A DNA stretch of 64,000 bases. Origin: Methanomassiliicoccales archaeon PtaU1.Bin124 (GTDB lineage Archaea; Thermoplasmatota; Thermoplasmata; Methanomassiliicoccales; UBA472). Position 1 is the first letter of the stretch, and every line of letters begins with the position of its first letter. Below the pieces are notes generated by a model that saw only the letters and a list, made by a program, of their open reading frames with translations, made no database searches and was not told the origin of the DNA. The position numbers and the translations under genes were made by a program. Where the stretch lies: positions 243,854-307,853 of the forward strand of contig MVRC01000012.1 in NCBI GenBank assembly GCA_002067865.1. Reading direction: 5' to 3'. Shown here piece by piece: positions 32,818 through 41,297 of this stretch.

Positions 32818-34616
32818 CAATCCTCCGGGGCCAGGTCGATGATCATGTTCTCCTTCAACACCTTGCGGGGCAGGAACGGATACATGTCCTCGAGCGGCTT
32901 CGACACCAAGCGGCCGTCCGTCTTCTTCTCGGACGAAAGCTTCGGTTCGAAGATGTGCTCCGGGTCGAGATGGACGTGGCAGAGGGCCGGTCCTTCGTGG
33001 CGCAGCACCTTCTTCATCACATCGACCATCCTCTCCTTCCCCTCGATCACGAAGTGCTTGATGCCATAGGCCTCGGCCAGCTTGGCCGTGTCCGGGAACC
33101 CGATGCCGTTCTCCGGCCCGATGCCATAGCGGCGGTGGAAGAAGTTGTCCTGGGTCTGCCTGATGGACGCATATCCGTTGTTGTCCAGATAGAAGATCTT
33201 GACAGGCAGGCGGTTGTAAGCGATTGTGGCCATTTCCTGCAGGTTCATCTGGAAGCTGCCGTCTCCGGAGAGGCAGATGGTGTCCCGACCGGACGCCACG
33301 GCCATGCCGATGGAAGCCGGTATGTCGTAGCCCATGGAAGCGCAGCCGGAATTGATCAGCACCCTCTGCCCGGGCTTGACGATGCCGGATTGGAACATGC
33401 ATAACGAGGCGGTCCCGTTGCCGGTGACGACCAGCGCGTCCTCGCCCAGCAGCTTCGTCAGCTCATGGGCGAAATGATATGGGTTGAGATGCGAGGAGCT
33501 CATCTGCTCCTCGGTGACGACCGGGAACCTCCTCCGCCGTTCCTGGCACCATTCCGACCACTCGGTCCAGTCTGGCAGTGTCGCCATCCGGGCCATGGCC
33601 ACGAACAAGGGCATGAAGTCGGCCAGGTCGGCGTGGATCGGCAGATCGTACGTCAGGAACGGCTTGCGCAGCTCGGCATAATCGATCTCCACCGCGATCT
33701 TCTTCGCCGCCCGGCAGAAGTACTTCCAGGTGTAGCTGATCTGGCGGATGTTGTTCCTGGTCCCCATGAACAGCACCAGGTCGGCGTTCTGCAGGCAGAA
33801 GTTCCCAGCCCTCTGCCCGACCGTGCCGATGCGGCCAGCATACTCCGGGAACTCGTCCGGGATGGCATCGAAGTTGTTGATCGTGGTGACGACAGGAATG
33901 TGATGCTCCAGGCAGAACGCCTGCAGCGGTTCTATGGTGCCGGATATCCTCGTGCCCCGTCCACAGACGACGATGGGCCTCTTCGCCTCGGACAGCATGA
34001 CGATGGCCTGGCGGACCTTCTCCTCAAGCAGATCGGAGGATGTGACGGTCTCAGGCTCGAAGCCCATGAGCCCCGCCTCATCGACCATGGCCGACTGGAT
34101 GTTGTGCGGCACGTCGACCCAGACCGGACCAGGGCGGCCGGACTTCGCCTCGTAGATGGCCTTCTCGACGGTCCAGCGCACGTCCTTGGGGTCCTTGATG
34201 GTGGCGGCGAACTTTGTCAGCGGAGAAACGACGGAGATGATGTCGACCTCCTGATCGCCCAGCTGGCGGATGTCCAGGCGGCCTTTCTGTGATTCCACCG
34301 TGGTATCGTAACGGACCTGGCCGGAGATGTAAAGGACAGGCACGGAATCGGTCCATTGCCCCATGACCCCGGTCAGCGTGTTCAGCCCGCCCGGCCCGGT
34401 GGTGACGTTGACAACGGCCATCTCGCCGGTCGTTCTGGCATATCCCTCCGCGGCGATGGCGCAGCCCTGTTCATGGTGACCGAAGACCTTGCGTATCCGG
34501 TCGGAGGCGCCGAACGAATCGTTCAGATGCATGGCGCCGCCGCCGGTGACGAGGAAGACGGTGTCGACCCCGTTCTCCTCCAGCAGCTTGACGATGTAAT
34601 CACTGAGCTTTATCAT
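32817..34616 (-). CDS. Thiamine-diphosphate-dependent enzyme, acetolactate-synthase/YerE-like
   Basis: 599 residues with three ThDP-fold domains. The N-terminal PYR domain holds the catalytic Glu49 (FGHHEQGCAIAAEGYAR). The central domain includes the RPIVVCGRG strand. The C-terminal PP domain has the cofactor motif GDG (451-453) to NN (479-480). It resembles AHAS-type enzymes that decarboxylate pyruvate and transfer the two-carbon unit; YerE does this to a CDP-3,6-dideoxy-4-keto sugar. It sits in an operon that makes such CDP sugars, which supports a YerE-like role over amino-acid synthesis. The start overlaps the NeuB-like gene by 17 nt. The acceptor is inferred. Confidence 0.85.
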   Translation of the reverse strand: MIKLSDYIVKLLEENGVDTVFLVTGGGAMHLNDSFGASDRIRKVFGHHEQGCAIAAEGYARTTGEMAVVNVTTGPGGLNTLTGVMGQWTDSVPVLYISGQVRYDTTVESQKGRLDIRQLGDQEVDIISVVSPLTKFAATIKDPKDVRWTVEKAIYEAKSGRPGPVWVDVPHNIQSAMVDEAGLMGFEPETVTSSDLLEEKVRQAIVMLSEAKRPIVVCGRGTRISGTIEPLQAFCLEHHIPVVTTINNFDAIPDEFPEYAGRIGTVGQRAGNFCLQNADLVLFMGTRNNIRQISYTWKYFCRAAKKIAVEIDYAELRKPFLTYDLPIHADLADFMPLFVAMARMATLPDWTEWSEWCQERRRRFPVVTEEQMSSSHLNPYHFAHELTKLLGEDALVVTGNGTASLCMFQSGIVKPGQRVLINSGCASMGYDIPASIGMAVASGRDTICLSGDGSFQMNLQEMATIAYNRLPVKIFYLDNNGYASIRQTQDNFFHRRYGIGPENGIGFPDTAKLAEAYGIKHFVIEGKERMVDVMKKVLRHEGPALCHVHLDPEHIFEPKLSSEKKTDGRLVSKPLEDMYPFLPRKVLKENMIIDLAPED

Positions 34617-35694
34617 ACGTCATACCCCTGGTGCTTATCTCCGCCACGAGCTTCTCGTCGTTCAGGTAGTCCGCCTTGACGTCCTCGATCATCAGCGGGC
34701 GGTCCATCGCCACCGGTCTGGTCAATACACCGCCGCTGAGCGCCTCCCGGCAGGACAGCTGTCCCTTGTGGGTCGGCACGGCCAAGTAGAAATTGTTCAG
34801 ATCGACCGGGTCCCCCGCCTTCAGGTACCGCTTGGCGAACATTCCCCGGACGTGCTCGTAAATGTACTCGATCTCCTTGCGGGGCGGCACCCTCAGCTTC
34901 GTCGCCGGCGGTCCGCACATCTCCCTGACCATGCGGTACGCCTTGAACCACGTCTCGCATTGTTCTGGCAGCATATTGTAGACGGACATGTGCGTAGGAT
35001 GAGGGATGTCGATGTGCCGCTCGAACGTCCTGGCGCCCATGCCGTAGGCCACGGCCATGGAGAGGGCGTAGTCCTTGTACTCGTGGGATGAAAGTCCGAT
35101 GACGTTGTCGGGGTATCTCTTCACCAAAAGGGCCAGCTGGTTCAGCTCCAGCTCGCCCGGCTCGGACGGGTAGATGGAGACGCACTGGTTGATGGCCAAC
35201 GGCACCTCGGCATCGTTGTAGATCTGCACGATACGGTCGATGTCGTCGATCTCCGTGCCGCCGATGGAGACGATGGTCGGCCGGCGCTTCTCCAGCACCT
35301 TGTACACCAGCGGCCAGTCGTTCAGGTCGAACGAGGCGATCTTGATGATGTCGATGTCCAGCTCCTCGCACAGGTCGACCGATTCCTCGTCGAACGGGGT
35401 GGACATGGAGATCATCCCTTGCGTCTTGATCTCCTCCACCAGTCGCTTATATGCCTGATCGGAGAGAATACGTGCCTCGGTGCGGTGGATGTAGCGGATG
35501 TCCGTGCGCCCTTTGTAGTCCTTGTGGATGAGCGTGGCGGCGTTGCGGAACTGCAGCTTGATGGCCGCCTTGATCTGGTACTTCTTGACCAGCTCAGCGT
35601 AGGCCCGGATGATGTTGAGGCCCCTGCGCAGATCGCCCCAGTGATTGTTGGCCAGCTCGAGCACGAACAGCTCGTCGAACAGCTCGGTCTTCAA
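34600..35694 (-). CDS. NeuB/SpsE-family PEP-dependent sugar synthase
   Basis: 364 residues from TTG 35694. An upstream in-frame stop rules out a longer form, and the conserved ELANNHWGDL (like the NeuB IGNNHNG) begins at residue 13. The TIM-barrel motifs SMSTPFDEESVDL, IIKIASFDLNDWPLV and GLSSHEYKDYALSMAVAYGMGARTFERHID contain the two metal-binding His positions. A C-terminal SAF-like domain (KAGDPVDLNNFYLA) follows. Family members condense PEP with ManNAc or related sugars to nonulosonic acids. The substrate here is uncertain because no CMP-sugar synthetase is present and the gene lies inside a CDP-hexose operon. Confidence 0.85.
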   Translation of the reverse strand: MKTELFDELFVLELANNHWGDLRRGLNIIRAYAELVKKYQIKAAIKLQFRNAATLIHKDYKGRTDIRYIHRTEARILSDQAYKRLVEEIKTQGMISMSTPFDEESVDLCEELDIDIIKIASFDLNDWPLVYKVLEKRRPTIVSIGGTEIDDIDRIVQIYNDAEVPLAINQCVSIYPSEPGELELNQLALLVKRYPDNVIGLSSHEYKDYALSMAVAYGMGARTFERHIDIPHPTHMSVYNMLPEQCETWFKAYRMVREMCGPPATKLRVPPRKEIEYIYEHVRGMFAKRYLKAGDPVDLNNFYLAVPTHKGQLSCREALSGGVLTRPVAMDRPLMIEDVKADYLNDEKLVAEISTRGMTYDKAQ

Positions 35695-35698
35695 GCTA

Positions 35699-37051
35699 TC
35701 AGGCCCCGCTCAGGATGTAATCGCGCAGGCATTCCACCATATAGTCCAGCTGGGCCTGCACCAGGCCCGGGTAGACGCCGATCCAGAACGTGTTGGCCAT
35801 GATGAGGTCGGTGTTCTTCAGCTCGCCCACGACCCTGTACCCCTTCTTCGCCTTGCGCATCTCGTCGAAGCAGGGGTGCTTGATGAGGTTGCCAGCGAAC
35901 AGCATCCTGGTCTGGACCTTCTTCCCTTCAAGGTAGTCGACGATGCTGTCCCGGGAGACATCGGCGCCGGGCCGAACCGTCATCATGAACCCGAACCAGC
36001 TGGGGTCGGAGTTGTGCGTCGGCTCTGGCAGAACGAAATACTTGTCCAGGTCGCCCAGCCTCTCCCGCATGAACTTCCAGTTCCTCTTCCTGGCCTCCGT
36101 GAACGCCGGAAGCTTCTCCACCTGGGCGCAGCCGATGGCCGCCTGCATGTCGGTGGCCTTCATGTTGTAGCCGAAGTGGGAGTAGACGTACTTGTGATCG
36201 TAACCGTATGGCAGCTCGCCGAACTGCTGCATGAACCTCTGCCCGCAGGCGTTGTCCTGGCCCGGGGCGCAGTGGCAGTCCCGCCCCCAGTCGCGGAAGG
36301 AGTTGACGATGCGGGCCAGCTCGCGGTCGTCGGTGTAGACGGCCCCGCCTTCGCCGGTGGTGATGTGGTGCGGCGGATAGAACGACGAGGTGCCGATGTC
36401 GCCGATGGTGCCGGTGTACCTCCATTCATCGTTGTACTTGAAGCGGGAGCCGAGGGAGTCGCAGTTGTCCTCGATCAGCCAGAGGTGGTGCTGGTCGCAG
36501 AAGTCCTTGACCTTCTGCAGGTCGAATGGGTTGCCAAGTGTATGGGCAAGCATGACCGCCTTGGTCTTGTCCGTCACGGCCTTCTCCAGCATCTTGACGT
36601 CGATGTTGTACTCCGGCAATGTGACGTCCAGGAAGACCGGCACGGCGCCGTACTGGATGATCGGTGCGACCGTCGTTGGGAATCCCGCTGCCACAGTGAT
36701 GACCTCATCGCCGGGCAGGACCCTCCTCTTCGCCAGCTTGGGCGAGGTGAGCGCCATGAACGCCAGCAGATTGGCCGATGAACCGGAGTTGACCATCGAG
36801 ACGTGCTTCACGCCCAGATAGTCCCCCAGTGCTCGTTCGAAGCGGTCGGTGAAACGGCCAGAGGTCAGCCAGAAGTCCAGGGATGATTCGATGAGGTAGC
36901 GCATCTCCTTTTCATCGTACACCCTTCCACCGTACTGTATCTTGTCGCCTGGCTTGTACTCAGGCTTGACATGATGTTCGTGGAAATGGTCCAATGCCGC
37001 CTGGACGGCCTTTTCGCGCAGCTCCTTCTCTTTGGCAGATGGATCGGCCAT
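35699..37051 (-). CDS. rfbH: CDP-4-keto-6-deoxyglucose 3-dehydrase (E1, PMP/[2Fe-2S] enzyme)
   Basis: 450 residues of the DegT/DnrJ aminotransferase fold, but with His228 at the position of the PLP-binding Lys (SFYPPHHITTGEGG), the hallmark of the E1 dehydrase. Four cysteines match the [2Fe-2S] ligands of Yersinia E1: Cys197 (DNCDS) and Cys259, Cys261, Cys269 (CxC-x7-C). The enzyme removes the C3 hydroxyl of CDP-4-keto-6-deoxyglucose using PMP, with electrons from a reductase (E3). No E3 gene is seen in the window. It follows rfbG by 60 nt with GGTGAG before the ATG, and the NeuB-like gene follows after 4 nt. Confidence 0.93.
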   Translation of the reverse strand: MADPSAKEKELREKAVQAALDHFHEHHVKPEYKPGDKIQYGGRVYDEKEMRYLIESSLDFWLTSGRFTDRFERALGDYLGVKHVSMVNSGSSANLLAFMALTSPKLAKRRVLPGDEVITVAAGFPTTVAPIIQYGAVPVFLDVTLPEYNIDVKMLEKAVTDKTKAVMLAHTLGNPFDLQKVKDFCDQHHLWLIEDNCDSLGSRFKYNDEWRYTGTIGDIGTSSFYPPHHITTGEGGAVYTDDRELARIVNSFRDWGRDCHCAPGQDNACGQRFMQQFGELPYGYDHKYVYSHFGYNMKATDMQAAIGCAQVEKLPAFTEARKRNWKFMRERLGDLDKYFVLPEPTHNSDPSWFGFMMTVRPGADVSRDSIVDYLEGKKVQTRMLFAGNLIKHPCFDEMRKAKKGYRVVGELKNTDLIMANTFWIGVYPGLVQAQLDYMVECLRDYILSGA

Positions 37052-37111
37052 TCGCTCACCGTATCTGGAACGGCGCCGTTGTTCTTATGGGTTGTGTAAA
37101 AATCGCATGGT

Positions 37112-38176
37112 CTAGAACTTGCTGGGGGAGTGCGAGTAGGCGGCGATCTGCCGCTGCGTGAACTCCCTCATGTCCGCCTTGGCCTGATGCCGCTTGTACC
37201 AGGCGACCGTCAGGGCGACCCCTTGGCGTACATCCAGTCTCGGGGCCCAGCCCAGCCTGATGTTCGCCTTGGTGCTGTCCAGGCGCAAACAGTTCGCCTC
37301 GTGCACGGCGTTCTTCTCGGACACGTCCTCCCAACCGCCGGAGCCCCAGGCCTGGACCACATCATCGACCAGCTGGCCTACGGTGTACTTCGAGACCATC
37401 GGTCCGAAGTTCCACGCCTCGGAATATTGTTTCGGATCGTCGTGCAGCTTCATGCCGAGAAGCAGGTAGCCGTACAATGGTTCCAGCACGTGCTGCCACG
37501 GCCTGACGGCGTATGGGTTGCGCACCTTGACCTTCTCCCCATTGGACAGCGCGCGAATGCAGTCTGGCACGATGCGGTCCTCGGCCCAGTCCCCCCCGCC
37601 GATGACGTTCCCTGCCCTGGCGGTGGCCAGGCCGCATGAGCTGTCGTTGAAGAACGATCGCCTGAAGGAAGAGACGACCAGTTCGGCCGCCCCCTTGCTG
37701 GCGCTGTACGGGTCATGACCGCCCATGGGGTCCGATTCCCTGTAGGCATGGGTCCATTCCAGGTTCTCGTAGCACTTATCGCTGGTGACGATGACGCAGG
37801 ACCGGACCGAACCGACCGTTCGAATGGCATCCAGCACGTTAGCTGTACCGATGACGTTCGTCTCGAAGGTGCCGACAGGATCGCGGTAGGAGCGTCGGAC
37901 CAATGGCTGGGCGGCCAAATGGAAGACGTGCTCCGGCCTTTCCTCCTGGACGATCTTCAAGATCCTTTCCTTGTCGCGCACGTCGGCGATGACGCTCTTG
38001 CATGAACCGGAAACATTGGCCGCCTCGAACAGCGACGGCTCGGTGTCTGGTGCCAGGCCGAGACCGATCACATCGGCGCCCAGCTCTTGCAGCCATAGGG
38101 TGAGCCAGCCGCCCTTGAAGCCGGTATGGCCGGTGACCAGGACCTTCTTCCCCCGGTAGGCCTGCTCCAGCTCCAT
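37112..38176 (-). CDS. rfbG: CDP-glucose 4,6-dehydratase
   Basis: 354 residues from ATG 38176, one base after the rfbF stop (TGAGATG). The frame extends upstream to 38272, but that is inside rfbF. Diagnostic motifs are VLVTGHTGFKGGWLTLWLQELGA at the NAD site, HLAAQPLVRRSY, VTSDKCYEN and the catalytic YSASK. GGGDWAEDRIVPDCIRAL is typical of the CDP-specific enzyme. It produces CDP-4-keto-6-deoxyglucose, the substrate of RfbH downstream. Length and all motifs are normal. Confidence 0.95.
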   Translation of the reverse strand: MELEQAYRGKKVLVTGHTGFKGGWLTLWLQELGADVIGLGLAPDTEPSLFEAANVSGSCKSVIADVRDKERILKIVQEERPEHVFHLAAQPLVRRSYRDPVGTFETNVIGTANVLDAIRTVGSVRSCVIVTSDKCYENLEWTHAYRESDPMGGHDPYSASKGAAELVVSSFRRSFFNDSSCGLATARAGNVIGGGDWAEDRIVPDCIRALSNGEKVKVRNPYAVRPWQHVLEPLYGYLLLGMKLHDDPKQYSEAWNFGPMVSKYTVGQLVDDVVQAWGSGGWEDVSEKNAVHEANCLRLDSTKANIRLGWAPRLDVRQGVALTVAWYKRHQAKADMREFTQRQIAAYSHSPSKF

Positions 38177-38177
38177 C

Positions 38178-38948
38178 TCACCACATCTTCCAGGGGGCCT
38201 GGTTCTTAGTCCACAGCCCTTCCAGGTAGTTCTTGTCACGCAGCGTGTCCATCGGCGCCCAGAAGCCGTCATGCCTGTATGCGGAGAGCTGACCTTCCTG
38301 GGCCAGGGTCTCCAACGGCTTCCTTTCCCAGATGGTGCTGTCCCCGTCGATGAGGTCGAACACCTCCGGCTCTAGGACGAAGAAGCCGCCGTTCACATAA
38401 TCGCCGTCCCCCTTGGGCTTTTCGATGAAGTCCTTCACCGATCCATCGCTGGACATGTTCAAAGCCCCGAATCGTCCGGCGGGACGGATGGCCGTGAGGG
38501 TGGCGAGCTTCTTCTTTTTCTTGTGGAACTTGACCAGGTCGTTGATGTCGACGTTGGATACGCCATCGCCATAGGTGAGCATGAACCTCTCATCGCCGAC
38601 ATACTTCTGCACCCGTTTGATGCGGCCGCCGGTCATGGTCTCATCGCCGGTGTCGACCAGCGTCACCTTCCACGGCTCGGCCTCGTTCTTGTGGATCTCG
38701 ACCTTGTTGTTCTGCAGGTCCACAGTGATGTCGGACATGTGGTAGAAGTAGTTGGTGAAGTACTCCTTGATCATGTAGCCCTTGTATCCCAGGCAGATGA
38801 CGAAGTCGTTGTAGCCGTAGTGGGAATAGATCTTCATGATGTGCCAGAGTATCGGCATTCCGCCGATCTCCACCATCGGCTTGGGCCTTACGACCGTCTC
38901 TTCGCTGAGGCGAGTGCCCATGCCGCCGGCCAGAATGACAACCTTCAT
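38178..38948 (-). CDS. rfbF: Glucose-1-phosphate cytidylyltransferase
   Basis: 256 residues from ATG 38948, with GGAAGGT 7-10 nt upstream. The frame runs 12 codons further, but the conserved [18 protein letters not shown] start fits this ATG. Family motifs are [47 protein letters not shown] and [15 protein letters not shown]. It makes CDP-glucose from CTP and glucose-1-phosphate. It is the first gene of a seven-gene leftward operon; a TATA-like GATATATG at about 38983-38990 gives it its own promoter behind the aminotransferase gene. Confidence 0.95.
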   Translation of the reverse strand: MKVVILAGGMGTRLSEETVVRPKPMVEIGGMPILWHIMKIYSHYGYNDFVICLGYKGYMIKEYFTNYFYHMSDITVDLQNNKVEIHKNEAEPWKVTLVDTGDETMTGGRIKRVQKYVGDERFMLTYGDGVSNVDINDLVKFHKKKKKLATLTAIRPAGRFGALNMSSDGSVKDFIEKPKGDGDYVNGGFFVLEPEVFDLIDGDSTIWERKPLETLAQEGQLSAYRHDGFWAPMDTLRDKNYLEGLWTKNQAPWKMW

Positions 38949-39015
38949 CGCGTGACCTTCCGCTGGATATGGGCGTTGTGGCATATATCCCTTTTTTACA
39001 CTTGTTGGTTCGGGA

Positions 39016-40116
39016 TCACTTCACGAGCTTCTTGATGGTCTCGGCCACGCGCTTCACCTGGTCGTTGGTGAGCGAGGGGTAGATGGGCAGGGACATCAGG
39101 GTGCTGGAGGACCTCTCCGCCACCGGGTAATCTCCCTCTTTGAAACCGCGCACGTCCTTGTACGCCGGCTGGAGATGGATGGGGACGGGGTAGTGCACGG
39201 CGGTATCGATCCCCGCCTCGGACAGCTTGGCCGCCAGCTGGTCCCTTCCCTTGACCTTGATGGCATAGAGGTGATAGACCGGGGTCTTCTTCTTGTCCGG
39301 CGAGGGCGGGACCATGACACCATCGGTCCCTTTCAGCAGCTTGGTGTAGAGCTTGGCAATCTCCCTGCGGCGGTCGTTCCATTGGTCCAGGTGGCGCAAC
39401 TGGATGCGTCCGATGGCGGCGTTGCAGGTGTTGAGCCTGGAGGTATAACCGACCACATCGTGCAGATAGCGGGAGACGCGGCCGCAGTCGCGCAGCTTCG
39501 CGACATCCTTAGCCAGCTTTTCATCGTTGGTGGTGACCATGCCGCCGTCCCCGCCGACGGTCATGTTCTTGGTGGGGTAGAAGGAGAAGCAGCCGACGGT
39601 GCCGATGTCGCCCACCTTCTTGCCCTTGAACTCGGCGCCATGGGCCTGGCACGCGTCCTCGATGACGAACCAATCCCTCTCCTGGGCGAGGTCCATCATG
39701 GCATCCATGTCGCAAGGATGGCCGAACAGATGCACCGGCAAGATGGCCTTGATCTTCTTGCCTTTGACCTTGGCCGCTGCCTTGATGTCGATGTTGTTGT
39801 CGACCGGATCGGCGTCACAGAAGACCGGTTTTCCGCCGGCGTGTACCACTGTGTTGGCCGTGGCGATGAACGACAACGGGGTGGTCAGGACCTCCTTGCC
39901 CTTCAGGTCCAAAGCGATCATGGCCAGGCTGAGGGCGTCCGTGCCGGATGAAACGGAAATGGCATGCTTCACACCGCAGTACTTGGCGAACTCCTCCTCG
40001 AACTTGAACACGCTCTCGCCCATGACGAGACGCTCGTTCCTCAAGGCGGCGGATGCGGCCTCGATCATTTCCTCGGTCATTTCAGGATGTGCGATGGCGA
40101 TCTTGTCAGTCTTCAA
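39016..40116 (-). CDS. DegT/DnrJ/EryC1/StrS sugar aminotransferase
   Basis: 366 residues from TTG 40116, preceded at the right distance by GGAGG (40125-40129). An upstream in-frame TTG (40140) lies before that ribosome-binding site. It is a normal PLP aminotransferase: [36 protein letters not shown], and the PLP-binding Lys in [15 protein letters not shown]. Closest in type to WbpE/DegT enzymes that aminate UDP-3-keto or dTDP-4-keto sugars. The divergent neighbour is a Gfo/Idh dehydrogenase, which suggests a WbpB-WbpE-like pair. An 18-bp palindrome overlaps its promoter. Confidence 0.92.
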   Translation of the reverse strand: MKTDKIAIAHPEMTEEMIEAASAALRNERLVMGESVFKFEEEFAKYCGVKHAISVSSGTDALSLAMIALDLKGKEVLTTPLSFIATANTVVHAGGKPVFCDADPVDNNIDIKAAAKVKGKKIKAILPVHLFGHPCDMDAMMDLAQERDWFVIEDACQAHGAEFKGKKVGDIGTVGCFSFYPTKNMTVGGDGGMVTTNDEKLAKDVAKLRDCGRVSRYLHDVVGYTSRLNTCNAAIGRIQLRHLDQWNDRRREIAKLYTKLLKGTDGVMVPPSPDKKKTPVYHLYAIKVKGRDQLAAKLSEAGIDTAVHYPVPIHLQPAYKDVRGFKEGDYPVAERSSSTLMSLPIYPSLTNDQVKRVAETIKKLVK

Positions 40117-40147
40117 GTATGATCCCTCCAGTGATATCAATTATGAT

Positions 40148-40165
40148 CACTTTTAAATAAAAGTG
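40148..40165. promoter_or_regulatory. Perfect 18-bp palindrome CACTTTTA-AA-TAAAAGTG at the aminotransferase promoter
   Basis: Centred 40 nt upstream of the TTG start at 40116 and containing the TATA-like TTTTAAATA core. A protein bound here would cover the promoter. The surrounding intergenic region (40117-40322) is AT-rich with no gene. Confidence 0.5.
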
Positions 40166-40292
40166 CATCTCCATATAAATATAACCAGCGTTAAAGTGAA
40201 TTCCATATTTAGAATTATTTTCCCCAATCACATCTGGCGTGGATGGTGTGGGGGATGAACGATGAACCAGATTTTTAACGATGATAAAAAAT

Positions 40293-40300
40293 CTTATTAA
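40293..40300 (+). promoter_or_regulatory. TATA box of the Gfo/Idh gene
   Basis: CTTATTAA centred about 26 nt before GTG 40323; supports that GTG as a leaderless start. Confidence 0.45.
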
Positions 40301-40322
40301 CATCCCAGTTGGTGTGCCTTTC

Positions 40323-41297
40323 GTGCTGCGCGTCGGAGTGATCGGTGTCGGCCTCATGGGTCAGAACCACGTGCGTGTCTATAGCGAATGTGCGAACCTG
40401 GTCGGCGTGACCGATGTCATGGAGGAGCCAGGACGCAAGGTCGCAGCGAGGTTCGGAACCCATTTCTACAAGACTCCGGAGGAATTGCTCGATAACGTCG
40501 ATGCGGTCAGCATCTGCACGCCCACGAGCGAACATTTTGCCATGGCCAACCTTGCCCTGGACAAAGGTGTCGGGGTATTGTTGGAAAAGCCCTTCACCGG
40601 AAAAGTGGCCGATGCGACCAAGCTATCCTTGCGGGCACAAAAGGAGAACCTCGTACTGGCATCGGGTTTCATTGAACGCTGCAACCCGATCATCGATACT
40701 CTGAAGAAGCTGATATCCGAGGAGACCTACGGAAAACCGGTCACGATCTCTTCCACCAGGGTGTCATCGTTCCCCGTTAGGATCAGGGACGTCGGAGTTA
40801 TCATGGACCTGGGCATCCATGATGTGGACATTTTGCGCTACATCATCGGTGGGAATGTGAAAAGCGTTTATGCCATCGGTGGGAAGTTCAACAACCAGAT
40901 GTTCGAGGACTATTCCAGGATCCTGCTTGGTTTCGATAATGGGGTCATCGGTTCGATCGATGTCAACTGGCTTACCCCGATGAAGATACGCAAGCTTTCC
41001 ATGACCTGTAAGGATGCATTCTTGCAGGCAGACTACATGGACCAGACCATCGAGGTCTCCAAGACCGTGCTGGGAGAGATAGACCCAGCATACCTGTTCT
41101 CCATCCCGATCGAGCTGGATGTCACGAAGTTTGCGATGAAGAAGCAGGAACCGTTGAAGATCGAGATCCAGAGGTTCCTCGAGGCGGTCGAAAAGAGGAC
41201 CAAGCCCTTCGTGGATGGTTTCGAGGCCGTTCAGAACCTCAGGATATGCGAGGCGGCTTTGACGTCATTGAAGGAGCAGAGAAGGGTTGATCTCTGA
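40323..41297 (+). CDS. Gfo/Idh/MocA-family sugar-nucleotide dehydrogenase
   Basis: 324 residues from GTG 40323; ATG 40281 is in frame, but the TATA box lies inside that extension. The NAD site is RVGVIGVGLMGQNH at the start, with LLEKPFTG as the conserved EKP catalytic lysine loop, LASGFIERCNPIID and MDLGIHDVDILRYI. Resembles WlbA/WbpB-type UDP-sugar 3-dehydrogenases that supply a 3-keto substrate to a DegT aminotransferase; such an aminotransferase is divergently encoded 206 nt away. The exact substrate is inferred. Confidence 0.87.
   Translation: MLRVGVIGVGLMGQNHVRVYSECANLVGVTDVMEEPGRKVAARFGTHFYKTPEELLDNVDAVSICTPTSEHFAMANLALDKGVGVLLEKPFTGKVADATKLSLRAQKENLVLASGFIERCNPIIDTLKKLISEETYGKPVTISSTRVSSFPVRIRDVGVIMDLGIHDVDILRYIIGGNVKSVYAIGGKFNNQMFEDYSRILLGFDNGVIGSIDVNWLTPMKIRKLSMTCKDAFLQADYMDQTIEVSKTVLGEIDPAYLFSIPIELDVTKFAMKKQEPLKIEIQRFLEAVEKRTKPFVDGFEAVQNLRICEAALTSLKEQRRVDL

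Noticed and set aside
32818..33402. Long extension of the SDR frame upstream of 32817
   Set aside because: It is entirely inside the ThDP enzyme gene in another frame. The Rossmann motif begins right at the ATG at 32817.
33465..34292. 275-codon open frame opposite the ThDP enzyme
   Set aside because: Shadow frame within a conserved three-domain enzyme.
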